10,107 nt of DNA. Source: an uncultured Thermoleophilia bacterium. Its GTDB lineage: Bacteria; Actinomycetota; Thermoleophilia; UBA2241. The position numbers and the translations under genes are program-made. Position 1 is the stretch's first letter. The number at the start of each line of letters is the position of its first letter. The stretch is from positions 1 to 10,107 of the forward strand of contig CAIWHY010000080.1 in the NCBI GenBank assembly GCA_903912585.1. Reading direction: 5' to 3'. Below are positions 1-7,600 of the stretch, piece by piece. Under the pieces are notes generated by a model. The model searched no databases. It was not told where the DNA came from and was given only the letters and a program-made list of their open reading frames with translations.

Positions 1-1
1 C

Positions 2-538
2 CTCCTCGCCACGCTGGCGGAGCAGGGCAGCCCGCGCGAGGTGACGACGCAGGTCCTCGAGGTCCGCACGGCGCGGCCGCGGCCGACGGTGGCGCACGCG
101 CTCGGCCTCGCTCCGGGCAAGCCCGTGTGGCAGATCGTGCGCCTGCGGCTCATCGACGGGCAGCCGCTCGTCGTCGAGCAGGCGCTCATCCCGCAGGCGC
201 TGGCGCCGGACCTCGGCCGGCGGCGCGGCGAGCTCTCCGGCTCGTTGTACGACCTGCTCGCGGCGAGCCACGGCCTCGTGGACGACCACGAGGAGCAGTA
301 CCTCGAGGTCTGCGAGGCTGGGGCCCGCGAACGTCGCCTGCTCCGGCTCGGTGCGCGTGGGCGCATCGTGCGCCTGCGCGGCGTGAGCTTCACCGCCGGC
401 GACGTGCCGTTCGACTGCTTCGAGCAGGCCTATCCCGCCGACGAGTTCGTCTTCTACATCTCGGGCCAGACCGCGCGCCACCTCTTCCGGCCGTCCGACC
501 TGCGCGACTGGGGCGTCGCGACGGCCAGGGAGCGCTGA
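2..538 (+). CDS. GntR-family transcriptional regulator, C-terminal UTRA domain (5' end outside window)
   Basis: The reading frame is open from the first complete codon (base 2) to the TGA at 536-538, so this is the last ~178 residues of a longer gene. The visible part matches a UTRA ligand-binding domain: an opening strand ending in VRTARP, then AHALGL, then PVWQIVRLRLIDGQPLVVE (a Rlr-dG-P---e pattern), SLYDLLAASHGL, a dxEQYLEV strand, and the closing FDCFEQAYPADEFVFYI, where these proteins usually have a variant of 've...yr.dr..f'. In HutC/FarR-subfamily GntR proteins this domain follows an N-terminal winged helix and releases operator DNA when a small metabolite binds; that winged helix lies outside the window. 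The gene is 41 nt upstream of the permease on the same strand, so it is probably the local regulator of the transport and kinase genes. The ligand is unknown. The family call is strong; the target is inferred from position. Confidence 0.88.
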   Translation, partial: LLATLAEQGSPREVTTQVLEVRTARPRPTVAHALGLAPGKPVWQIVRLRLIDGQPLVVEQALIPQALAPDLGRRRGELSGSLYDLLAASHGLVDDHEEQYLEVCEAGARERRLLRLGARGRIVRLRGVSFTAGDVPFDCFEQAYPADEFVFYISGQTARHLFRPSDLRDWGVATARER

Positions 539-579
539 CCCGAGCATGACCAAAGTCCGCGACTGAAAGTGGGGAACAG

Positions 580-2061
580 ATGGCAACAGTGAACGGCAGG
601 TCGCCCCAGGCGGGCGACGACACGAAGGGACTCAAGCGCGGAGCGCTGCGCATCGGCGACGTCGTCATCATGGCGCTCGCCAGCTCCGGGCCGACGCAGA
701 GCATCGCCGTCGGCATGTTCGGCCTCATGCTCGCCGTCGCCTATCACACGTTCCTGCCGATCTTGATCTGCTTCATCCCCATGATCGGCATCGCCATCGG
801 GTATCAGCGGCTCAACGCGTGGCAGCCGAGCGCGGGCGCCACCTACTCCTGGGTCGGCCGCGCGCTGAACCCGCAAGCGGGGTTCTTCGCCGGCTGGATC
901 ATGCTCATGTACTACACCATCGGCACGACCAGCCTCACCGTGCCGCTCGGCACCTACTTCCTTAGCTTCTTCAGCAACTCGGCCGCCAACAACAAGTACC
1001 TCGTCGCCCTCGTCGGATCGGTCTTCTGCGTCCTCGTCCTCATCGTCGCCGCCCTCGGCATCAAGCTGTCGGCGCGCTTCAACTGGGGCTGGGCGATCTT
1101 CGAGTACGCGCTCATGATCGGCTTCGCCGTCGCCGCCCTCATCATGATCTACGGCACCGGCCTGTCGGGCGCCGTGCACACCTTCAGCTCGCTGTTCACG
1201 CTTCCCAAGACCGGCCTCGTCGCGGGCCTCCTGATCGCCATCTTCCTGTACTCGGGCTGGGACACCGCCGCGTACGTCGGCGAGGAGGCCAAGGGCAAGC
1301 AGGCGGGCTCGGCCGCGATCCTCAGCGTCGTCATCCTCTTCTTCATCTACTCCTTCGTGATCTTCTCCTTCCAGGGCATCGCGCCGTTCAAGGTGCTGGA
1401 CGCCAACCAGGCCAACATCCTCGCCTTCGTCGGCCACAAGATCGGCGGCGGCTTCTGGGAGAACGTGATGATCGTCGCCGTGCTCGGCGGCACCCTGGTG
1501 TCCCTGCAGGCCGCCGTCGTGAGCTCCGGGCGCATCTCGTTCGCCATGGGCCGCGACCGCGTGTTCCCCAAGTTCTTCGACAGCGTGCACCCGCGCTGGC
1601 GCACGCCCTGGAACGCGACCATCCTGCTCGGCCTGCTCAACATCGTCTTCCTCTGGGGCACGACGCTCTTCTCCAGCATCGGCAGCGCCCTGACCAACAT
1701 CGTGAGCACGCTGGGCCTGATGGCGGCGATCTTCTACTTCCTCACCGCCTTCACGGCGATCTGGTACTACCGCAAGGTGATCACCAAGAGCGCCGGCAAC
1801 CTCATCCTCGGCGGGATCTTCCCCGGCGTCGGCGCCGCGTTCATGGCCTTCGTCGTCATCTACTCGCTCGCGACGGGCGTCCTCACCTTCACCAACATCG
1901 TCTTCGGCTTCGGCCTCGCGATCCTCGGCCTCATCCTGTCGTTCGTGTCCAAGGGCGTCGGCCACGCGAAGTTCTACACCGACCCGAGCGTGAGCTTCGG
2001 CGACCAGGTGGACGCGGCCCTCGACGGCCCCGAGCCGCCGAGCGAAGGGTTCGGGGTCTGA
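580..2061 (+). CDS. APC-family (amino acid/polyamine/organocation) permease
   Basis: A 493-residue integral membrane transporter, the usual length for APC permeases. The hydrophobic pattern supports about 12 membrane segments, roughly at residues 25-52, 57-79, 102-124, 139-163, 168-192, 211-231, 245-265, 290-315, 343-363, 370-397, 407-430 and 435-457. Family marks include the first segment with its polar break (ALASSGPTQS, residues 32-41), GATYSWVGRALNP (86-98), LYSGWDTAAYVGEEAK (223-238) in the unwound substrate-site helix, and GRISFAMGRDRVFPKF followed by HPRWRTP (317-343). The first ~20 residues and the acidic, proline-rich tail (about 468-493) should be cytoplasmic. The ATG at 580 follows GGGGA at 571-575 with a short spacer, and the membrane core begins soon after it. 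The family imports amino acids or amines by proton or antiport coupling. The neighbouring FGGY kinase and SDR instead suggest a polyol or sugar-like substrate, so specificity is open. Confidence 0.92.
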   Translation: MATVNGRSPQAGDDTKGLKRGALRIGDVVIMALASSGPTQSIAVGMFGLMLAVAYHTFLPILICFIPMIGIAIGYQRLNAWQPSAGATYSWVGRALNPQAGFFAGWIMLMYYTIGTTSLTVPLGTYFLSFFSNSAANNKYLVALVGSVFCVLVLIVAALGIKLSARFNWGWAIFEYALMIGFAVAALIMIYGTGLSGAVHTFSSLFTLPKTGLVAGLLIAIFLYSGWDTAAYVGEEAKGKQAGSAAILSVVILFFIYSFVIFSFQGIAPFKVLDANQANILAFVGHKIGGGFWENVMIVAVLGGTLVSLQAAVVSSGRISFAMGRDRVFPKFFDSVHPRWRTPWNATILLGLLNIVFLWGTTLFSSIGSALTNIVSTLGLMAAIFYFLTAFTAIWYYRKVITKSAGNLILGGIFPGVGAAFMAFVVIYSLATGVLTFTNIVFGFGLAILGLILSFVSKGVGHAKFYTDPSVSFGDQVDAALDGPEPPSEGFGV

Positions 2062-2062
2062 G

Positions 2063-3619
2063 ATGAGAGACGGCGACGCGGCGGCAGGGCGGACAGGCGG
2101 CGCGGCGGCAGAGCGGGCGGGCGCCGCCTTGTACGTGGGCCTGGACCTCGGCACGTCCAGCCTGAAAGGCGTCGTCCTCGACGCTCAAGGGCGCGCCGTG
2201 GCGGAAGTGCGGCGCGCCTACGAGACAGCGCGGCCGGGAGCCGGCCGCGCGGAGCAGGACCCGCTCGACTGGACGGCGGCGGCGAGGTCGGCTCTCGCCG
2301 CGCTCGCTGCCGCCACGCCCGCGACGGACTGGGCCGGGATCGGGCTCTCCGGAATGATCCCGACGCTCGTGACCGTGGACGCGGACCTGCGCCCGGTGGG
2401 CCCGGCCTTCACCTGGGAGGACTGCCGGGCCCACGCCGAAGCCGAGGAGATCGCCGCGAAGGTGGGTGAGATCGACCTCTACCAGCGCACCGGCCAGCCG
2501 ATGGACGGGCGCTACCTGCTGCCCATGTACGCCTGGATCCACCGGCACGACCCGGAGCGCGCGGCACGCACCACGCTGGTGCTCGGCGCCAAGGACTACC
2601 TCTTCTCCTGGCTCACCGGGCAGCTCGCGACCGACCCGAGCACGGCCAGCGGGTACGGGGGGTACGACCTGGTCCGAGGCACGTGGATGGCGGACGTGGC
2701 CGCGCTCGCGGGCGCGACGGCGAGCGGCGGGGGAGCCGGCCGTCCGGGGCTCCCGCCCGTCGTCCCTTCGACCGCGACGTGGCCCCTGGAGCAGCGCCTG
2801 GCCCTCGATCTCGGGCTTCCCGAAGGGCTGCCGGTGTGCGCCGGCGCCGCCGACTCGGTGCTCGCGGCGCAGGCGCTCGACGCCGTGACTCCCGGCGCCG
2901 TGGCCTACGTGTGGGGCACGAGCACGGTCATCCTCGGCGCCGGGGACGATGTCACGGTAGACCCCGAGCGGCGCTGCCTCATCACCCCGCTCGCAGTCGG
3001 CGGCTGGGGCACGGAGATGGACCTCGTCAGCACCGGCGCCGCGGTCGCCTGGCTGTCGCGCCTGCTGGGCTTCGGCGACGACGGCCAGGCCAAGGTCTTC
3101 GCCGCTGCCGCGGCGGCCGCCGACGAGCTCGTCCCCGCCGCCCTCCCCTTCGTCGGGGTCGGCGAGCAAGGCGCCCTGTGGGACGCCGACGTGCGCGGCA
3201 CGTTCGTGGGCCTCGACCTCTCCCACGGGCCGGGCGACCTGGCGCGCGCCATGCTCGACGGCATCGTCCTCGAGAGCCGTCGCTGCCTCGCGCGCCTGCA
3301 AGAGCTCGGCCTGCCACAGGGCGACGTGCGCGTCGCCTGGCGCGGCGCCGACCCTTGGTTCTGCCAGCGGCTGGCGGATGCGAGCGGCCGCACGGTGATC
3401 GCCGGCGACCCGGCGACGAGCTCGTCGGCCGCGGGCGCCGCCCGCCTCGCGGCGATCGCCGTGGGCGCGGAGCTGCCGGCGGCAGCCGGCGGATCACTGC
3501 GCTCGACGCCGGACCGCGCCGCGAGCCGCACCTGGGACCGGCGCTGGCGCGAGTACGAGAAGCTCCTCGCGCCGCTGCGCAGGGCCTACCGCACGTGGCC
3601 CGACAAGCGCGAGGTCTGA
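2063..3619 (+). CDS. FGGY-family carbohydrate kinase (xylulokinase-like)
   Basis: A 518-residue cytosolic kinase expected to transfer the ATP gamma-phosphate to a sugar, polyol or sugar-derived hydroxyl. The N-lobe starts with YVGLDLGTSSLKGVVLD (residues 24-40), the ATP-phosphate loop of the ASKHA fold. GLSGMIP and FTWEDCRA follow, then ATDPSTASGYGGYD near the middle. The probable catalytic base is D264 in CAGAADSV, where xylulokinases usually have G-D-N. The C-lobe has WGTST (284-288), then RGADPWFCQRLADASGRTV (427-445), equivalent to the family's 'GG-a-s-lw-Q--AD--G--v', and a TSSSAAGAARLAA stretch. Length and motif order resemble XylB-like members, but the substrate cannot be named. The start is one base past the permease stop (TGAGATG), pointing to translational coupling. 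The start leaves a ~22-residue Ala/Gly-rich leader before the fold; a TTG at 2129 is a less likely alternative. The gene ends 76 nt from the convergent SDR gene. Confidence 0.9.
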   Translation: MRDGDAAAGRTGGAAAERAGAALYVGLDLGTSSLKGVVLDAQGRAVAEVRRAYETARPGAGRAEQDPLDWTAAARSALAALAAATPATDWAGIGLSGMIPTLVTVDADLRPVGPAFTWEDCRAHAEAEEIAAKVGEIDLYQRTGQPMDGRYLLPMYAWIHRHDPERAARTTLVLGAKDYLFSWLTGQLATDPSTASGYGGYDLVRGTWMADVAALAGATASGGGAGRPGLPPVVPSTATWPLEQRLALDLGLPEGLPVCAGAADSVLAAQALDAVTPGAVAYVWGTSTVILGAGDDVTVDPERRCLITPLAVGGWGTEMDLVSTGAAVAWLSRLLGFGDDGQAKVFAAAAAAADELVPAALPFVGVGEQGALWDADVRGTFVGLDLSHGPGDLARAMLDGIVLESRRCLARLQELGLPQGDVRVAWRGADPWFCQRLADASGRTVIAGDPATSSSAAGAARLAAIAVGAELPAAAGGSLRSTPDRAASRTWDRRWREYEKLLAPLRRAYRTWPDKREV

Positions 3620-3652
3620 GCCGGGCAGAGCGGACTCAGGATCGGGCCGCCC

Positions 3653-3687
3653 CGGCGCGAGCGCCAGGCGCGGCGCGAGCGCCAGGC
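3653..3687. repeat. Tandem 17-bp direct repeat between convergent genes
   Basis: CGGCGCGAGCGCCAGGC occurs exactly at 3653-3669 and again at 3671-3687 (18-bp period). Each copy can fold as a small hairpin, GGCG-CGAG-CGCC. It lies in the 76-nt gap between the stop codons of the kinase and the SDR, where a bidirectional transcription end would be expected. There is no T-run on either strand, so it is not a classical intrinsic terminator. A role in 3'-end formation or RNA stability is a guess. Confidence 0.6.
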
Positions 3688-3695
3688 CGAGCGGA

Positions 3696-4493
3696 TCAGT
3701 AATACAGCTCGCTCGGCCCCTTGTACTCCTGGATCGTGTTGCCGCCGTCGATCACCACAAGCTGCCCGGTGATGTAGCTCGCGTCGTCGGAGCCGAGGAA
3801 GCACACCAGCTTGCCCACCTCTTCCGGCGTGGCGGCGCGGCCCATGGGCGTGTTCTCGGCGCCGGCGCGCTCGCCCTCGGTGGTCGAGCCGGTGTTGATC
3901 CAGCCCGGCCCGACGGCGTTGACGGTGATGCCGTACTTGGCCACGTCGAGCGCGATGCCTCGGGTCATGCCGAGCACGCCCGCCTTGGCGGCGCAGTACA
4001 CCGACTCGTCGGGATTCGCGACGACCGGCCCGGTGACCGACGAGACGTTGACGATGCGCCCGTAGCCGTGCTCGATCATGCCGCCGATCACGGTGCGCGT
4101 GACGTTGAACTGGGTCTTGAGGTTGATGGCGATGCCGAAGTCCCAGTCCTTCTCGCTCATGTGGGCGAAGTCGGTGAAGTCCTCCTCCATGCCCTCGATC
4201 ACCATGCCGGCGTTGTTGACGAGCACGTCGATGCGGCCGTGGCAGGTGAGCGCCTCGGCCACGGCCTTCTGCACCTCGTCCATCTTCGTGAGGTCGGCGG
4301 TGTGCGACGAGACCGTGAAACCCTCCTTGCGCAGTTCCTCGGCGCAGTCGTGCACCTTCGCTGAGATGTCGACGATGGCGAGCGTCGCGCCCTCGCGCCC
4401 GAACACGCGCGCCGTGTTGAAGCCGATGCTGTTGGTCTTGGCGACCCCCGTGATGAGAGCGGCCTTGCCCTCGACCCTGCCCTTGCGATCCAT
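3696..4493 (-). CDS. Short-chain dehydrogenase/reductase (SDR), classical type
   Basis: A 265-residue NAD(P)-dependent oxidoreductase with a single Rossmann fold, the usual length for classical SDRs. The dinucleotide loop is TGVAKTNSIGFNTA (residues 15-28), with more residues between T-G and I-G than the common TGxxxGIG, reminiscent of enoyl-ACP-reductase-like loops. D42 at the end of the second strand (AIVDIS) favours NAD(H) over NADP(H). NNAG is at 93-96. The catalytic set is N124, S152, Y166 and K170 (VSSV, YCAAK). NAVGPGWINT, PMGRAATPEEVGKL and the terminal TGQ...IDGG strand complete the fold, and a 12-residue tail ends in Tyr-Tyr. The ATG at 4493 is preferred because AAGGGAG (4502-4508) lies 8 nt upstream; an in-frame GTG at 4499 is only 2 nt from it. 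The gene converges on the kinase and diverges from the large regulator. Polyol or secondary-alcohol oxidation feeding the kinase is plausible but unproven. Confidence 0.92.
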   Translation of the reverse strand: MDRKGRVEGKAALITGVAKTNSIGFNTARVFGREGATLAIVDISAKVHDCAEELRKEGFTVSSHTADLTKMDEVQKAVAEALTCHGRIDVLVNNAGMVIEGMEEDFTDFAHMSEKDWDFGIAINLKTQFNVTRTVIGGMIEHGYGRIVNVSSVTGPVVANPDESVYCAAKAGVLGMTRGIALDVAKYGITVNAVGPGWINTGSTTEGERAGAENTPMGRAATPEEVGKLVCFLGSDDASYITGQLVVIDGGNTIQEYKGPSELYY

Positions 4494-4501
4494 GTTCACG
4501 A

Positions 4502-4508
4502 CTCCCTT
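4502..4508 (-). promoter_or_regulatory. Shine-Dalgarno of the SDR gene
   Basis: Read on the minus strand this is AAGGGAG, a good match to the 16S anti-SD. It lies 8 nt before the ATG at 4493 and only 2 nt before the in-frame GTG at 4499, so it selects the ATG and gives a 265-residue product. Confidence 0.75.
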
Positions 4509-4526
4509 GCTGTGGCTGCGGCCGGC

Positions 4527-4579
4527 GCGGCCGGCCGGCGTCGTCTCGTTGCGGCAATGCTACGTCGCCGGCCGGCCGC
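4527..4579. repeat. Perfect 14-bp inverted repeat upstream of the SDR gene
   Basis: GCGGCCGGCCGGCG at 4527-4540 is the exact reverse complement of CGCCGGCCGGCCGC at 4566-4579. The arms are separated by 25 nt of less GC-rich sequence (4541-4565). On the minus strand it lies just upstream of the SDR ribosome-binding site and encloses a possible -10 element. It could be a regulator binding site or a stable hairpin or cruciform. Each arm is itself partly self-complementary (GGCCGGCC), which weakens a claim of designed pairing. Confidence 0.6.
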
Positions 4580-4586
4580 ACGTCAC
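4557..4586 (-). promoter_or_regulatory. Possible sigma-70-type promoter for the SDR gene
   Basis: On the minus strand GTGACG (4586-4581) resembles a -35 box and TAGCAT (4562-4557) a -10 box, each matching 4 of 6 consensus bases, with an 18-nt spacer. Transcription would start near 4550, giving a leader of about 55 nt. One arm of the 14-bp inverted repeat falls in the spacer and the other in the leader, so a protein bound there would block initiation. This is weak pattern evidence only. Confidence 0.3.
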
Positions 4587-4649
4587 GCCTGTGGCCGGAG
4601 CAACGGCGGCCATCCTCCCGAACCTCCCTTCGGGGCGTATCTCGCTGGG

Positions 4650-4664
4650 AGCTTTGATAAAGCT
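4650..4664. promoter_or_regulatory. Operator-like palindrome upstream of the large HTH/c-di-GMP gene
   Basis: AGCTTT-GAT-AAAGCT is a perfect 6-bp inverted repeat with a 3-bp centre, inside a short island much richer in A/T than its surroundings. It ends 34 nt before the ATG of the large gene, in a region shared with the divergent SDR gene. TTGATA within it (4654-4659) resembles a -35 box, though no convincing -10 follows. It could be a binding site for the MerR-type HTH of the downstream protein (autoregulation) or a promoter element; both are inferences. Confidence 0.4.
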
Positions 4665-4685
4665 TGAGGCTGCTTCTGCCGATGC

Positions 4686-4689
4686 AGGA
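4686..4689 (+). promoter_or_regulatory. Shine-Dalgarno of the large HTH/c-di-GMP gene
   Basis: AGGA, 9 nt before the ATG at 4699, supports that ATG as the start even though the frame stays open for a further ~620 nt upstream across the antisense SDR gene. Confidence 0.55.
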
Positions 4690-4698
4690 CGGGCGACC

Positions 4699-7600
4699 AT
4701 GACTGGACTCACTGACAGAGACCCCCCCACCTGGCTGCGCGTGACGGACGTCGCGCGCCTCCTCGGCGTCAGCGCGAACACCGTGCGGCGCTGGACCGAC
4801 GCCGACCGCATCGCCGCCCACCGCAGCCCCGGCGGCCACCGCCGCTACCTTGCCGCGGACGTGCTCGCCCTCCTGCCCGACGAGAATGACGGAGCCGCAC
4901 ATCCCGGCGACCTCGCGGAGCTCCGCCGCCAGAGCCAGGACCTGCGCGCCGTCCTGCGCGCCGGGCTCGAGCTCACGGCGCTGCTCGTCGAGGCTCCGCG
5001 CGAGGTGCCCGAGCGGGTCGCGCGGCGTATCTGCGAGCTCACGGGGGCGCCGCGATGCGACGTCTTCGAGCGCGACGGCGCGCGGCTGCGGCTGACCGTG
5101 TCGATCGACGGCGGCGAGGTCGACCAGAGCCGCTCCGGCAGCAGCCTCGACCTCGACGAGTGGGCGCCCGTCCCCGAGCCCTTGACCGCTCGCGAGGCCG
5201 TCGCCGTGCAGATCGGCGAGCGCGGCCTCGACCAGCGTGGCCGGCGCGCACTCCAGCGCCGCGGCTGCCGCTCGCTGCTGTGGGCGCCGCTCGTGATCCG
5301 CGGGGAGCTGATCGGCGCCCTCGAGGTCACGGACGCACGCGCCAACGACCTCGCCGCGCAGGCGGAGATCGTCAGCGGTCTCGCGCGCATCTGCGCCGAG
5401 GCGCTCGCCATCGAAGGCACCTACGAGGATCTGGCGCGCCGCGACAAGGCGCTGGCGGAGCTCATGAGGATCTCCGCAGAGGTGGCGGAGACCCACGATC
5501 TCGAGGAGTTCGCCGAACGGTTCGCGCTGCGCCTGCTCACGGTCGTGAACGCCGACTGCGTGACCATCTACGGCGTGTCCAGCGGGGTGATACGCCTCCT
5601 GCTCGACGTCAAGCGCGACGGCGGCGTGGACCGCACGAACGCCGGCAGACTCCTCGACACCGGCGACTACCCTTCGCTCGAGCAGTTGCTGCTCGACTAC
5701 ACACCCTTGGTCGTGACCGACGTCTCGGACCCCCGCCTCTCGGCGCACGAAGTCGAGGACTACCGCAAGTGGGGCTACGCCAGCTCGCTGACGATGCCCC
5801 TCGTGGCGGGCGGGAGCATCGTCGGCCTCGTGGACATCTACGACGACGCGGAGCGCGACTGGTCCGTCGAGCTCGAGTTCCTCACCGGGGTGATGCAGCT
5901 CGTCGCCGGCGTGTTCGACAACGCCGGCCTCATGAGCGAGGTGCAGGAACGGAGCAGGCTTCAGCACGAGCTGGTGCTGCTCGCCGGGAGCCTCGCGTCT
6001 TTGGGATCGCTCGAGGCGCTGGCGGCGGAGGCGGCGCGGCGCCTGCGCGACGTCACCGGCGCCGCCGACTGCGACGTGTGGTGGCGCGAGGAGGGCTACC
6101 TGCGCTGCCTCGCCAGCGTCGATGCGAGCGGGTTCGATGAGAACGCCAGCGGCAAGACCCTCGAGATCGCCCGTTTCCCCTCCACGGAGCGGGTGCTGGC
6201 CGAACGGGAGACGCTCGTCGTCTCGTCGCTGAACGACCCGCGCATGAGGGAGTTCGAGCGCGAGGACCTGGGCGAGTACGGCTTCAACAGCATGATCTCG
6301 CTGCCCCTCGTGACGCAGGACGAGACCGTGGGGATGATCGACATCTTCGACACGCGCGAACGGGACTTCACCGAGGTGAGGGAATACGTGACCACGGCGG
6401 CGCGGACGATCGCCGACTCCATGCAGGGCGTGGCGTTGCTGGGCAGCCTGCGACGCAGCAACGCCGCCCTGGGCGAGCTCGTCATGCTCGGCGACCAGCT
6501 CAACGAAGCGGAGGGCCTCACGGCGCTGGCGCGCATCGCCGCCCAGCGCCTGCGCGCCATCCTGGAGGCCGAGGACTGCGACATCTGGGCGATCGAGGGC
6601 GATCGGATGCGCTGTCTCGCCAGCCTTGACAGCCGCGGCTGGGACGAGGAGGAGACCGGCAGCGAGCGCGACCTGCGCGCCTACGCGGCGACGCAGGACG
6701 CCCTCGCCGCCAACGCGCCGCAGGTGTTCGGCGACCTCGACGCCGCCCGCCTGCCCGACGTCGAGATGGCGGCCTACCGGCGCTGGGGCTTTCGCAGCAT
6801 GGTCTCGCTGCCGCTCGTGGCCGAGGGCCGCCCGATCGGCCTGATCGACGTGTTCGACACGCGCGTGCGCGACTACACGAGCACCCTGGACTTCATCCGC
6901 GGCGCCGGCCGGCTGCTCGCCGGGGCTTTCGAGAAGGCGATGCTTGTGGAGCGCCTCGAGAGCGGCAACCGCGACCTGCGCGTGCTCACCGAGGCCGGGA
7001 TGGAGTTCGGCGCTACTCTCGACGTCGATGCCGTGCTGGGGACGGTCGCCGAGCGCATCCTCGAGGTCTCGAGCAGCGACCTCTGCGACATCTACGGCCT
7101 GGTCGCGGACGAGCCCGCGGCCGAAGTGCTCCTGTCGCTCGGCCGTGAGGAGCTGCGCGACGAGGTCGGCCGCCGCTATGCGGTGGACGAGTTCAGCACC
7201 TTCGCCGAGGCCACGGCGACCGGCAGGCCGGTCGTGCGGCTCGACGTGCTCACCGACCCGCGCTCGAACGAGCGCGACCGCGAGGACGCGCGCGAGTGGG
7301 GCTACACCTCGATGATGACCGTCCCGCTGCTGGCGGGAGGCGGCCTCATCGGCTTCCTCGAGCTCTACAACTGCGAGCGCGGCGGGTTCGCGCGCGAAGA
7401 GGTCGTCCTCGGCCTCGCCCAGGTCGCCGGCCAGGCGATCAACACCGCGCGCCTGTACCGCGAGCTCGACGAGAGCGTGCGCTGGATGGCGCTGATGAGC
7501 GAGTCGGCGCTCGAGCTCTCGAGCAGCCTCGACCTGCGCGACACGCTCCTGGCGACGGCGCGCCGCCTGTGCGCCAGCGTCGGCGTGCCCGAGTGCGAGA

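Noticed and set aside
454..2154. 566-codon minus-strand open frame opposite the permease (and a similar one at 1931-3301 opposite the kinase)
   Set aside because: The products are low-complexity and rich in Glu, Asp, Arg, Ala and His, and mirror the codons of well-supported plus-strand genes. Treated as antisense shadows.
4494..4499. GTG at 4497-4499 as start of the SDR
   Set aside because: It lies only 2 nt from the AAGGGAG ribosome-binding site. The ATG six bases later has the normal 8-nt spacing.
4527..4579. The 14-bp inverted repeat as ends of an insertion sequence or integration site
   Set aside because: Only 25 nt lie between the arms, there is no transposase or integrase anywhere in the window, and no flanking target duplication is visible.
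4078..4698. In-frame extension of the large gene to an ATG at 4078, giving 1,986 residues
   Set aside because: The extra ~207 residues run antisense through a clear SDR gene, have a shadow-like composition and no domain. AGGA and the HTH domain directly support the ATG at 4699.
4494..4698. Riboswitch (for example a c-di-GMP sensing leader) in the divergent intergenic region
   Set aside because: No recognisable aptamer core was seen on either strand. The visible structure is limited to a GC-rich inverted repeat and one short dyad.
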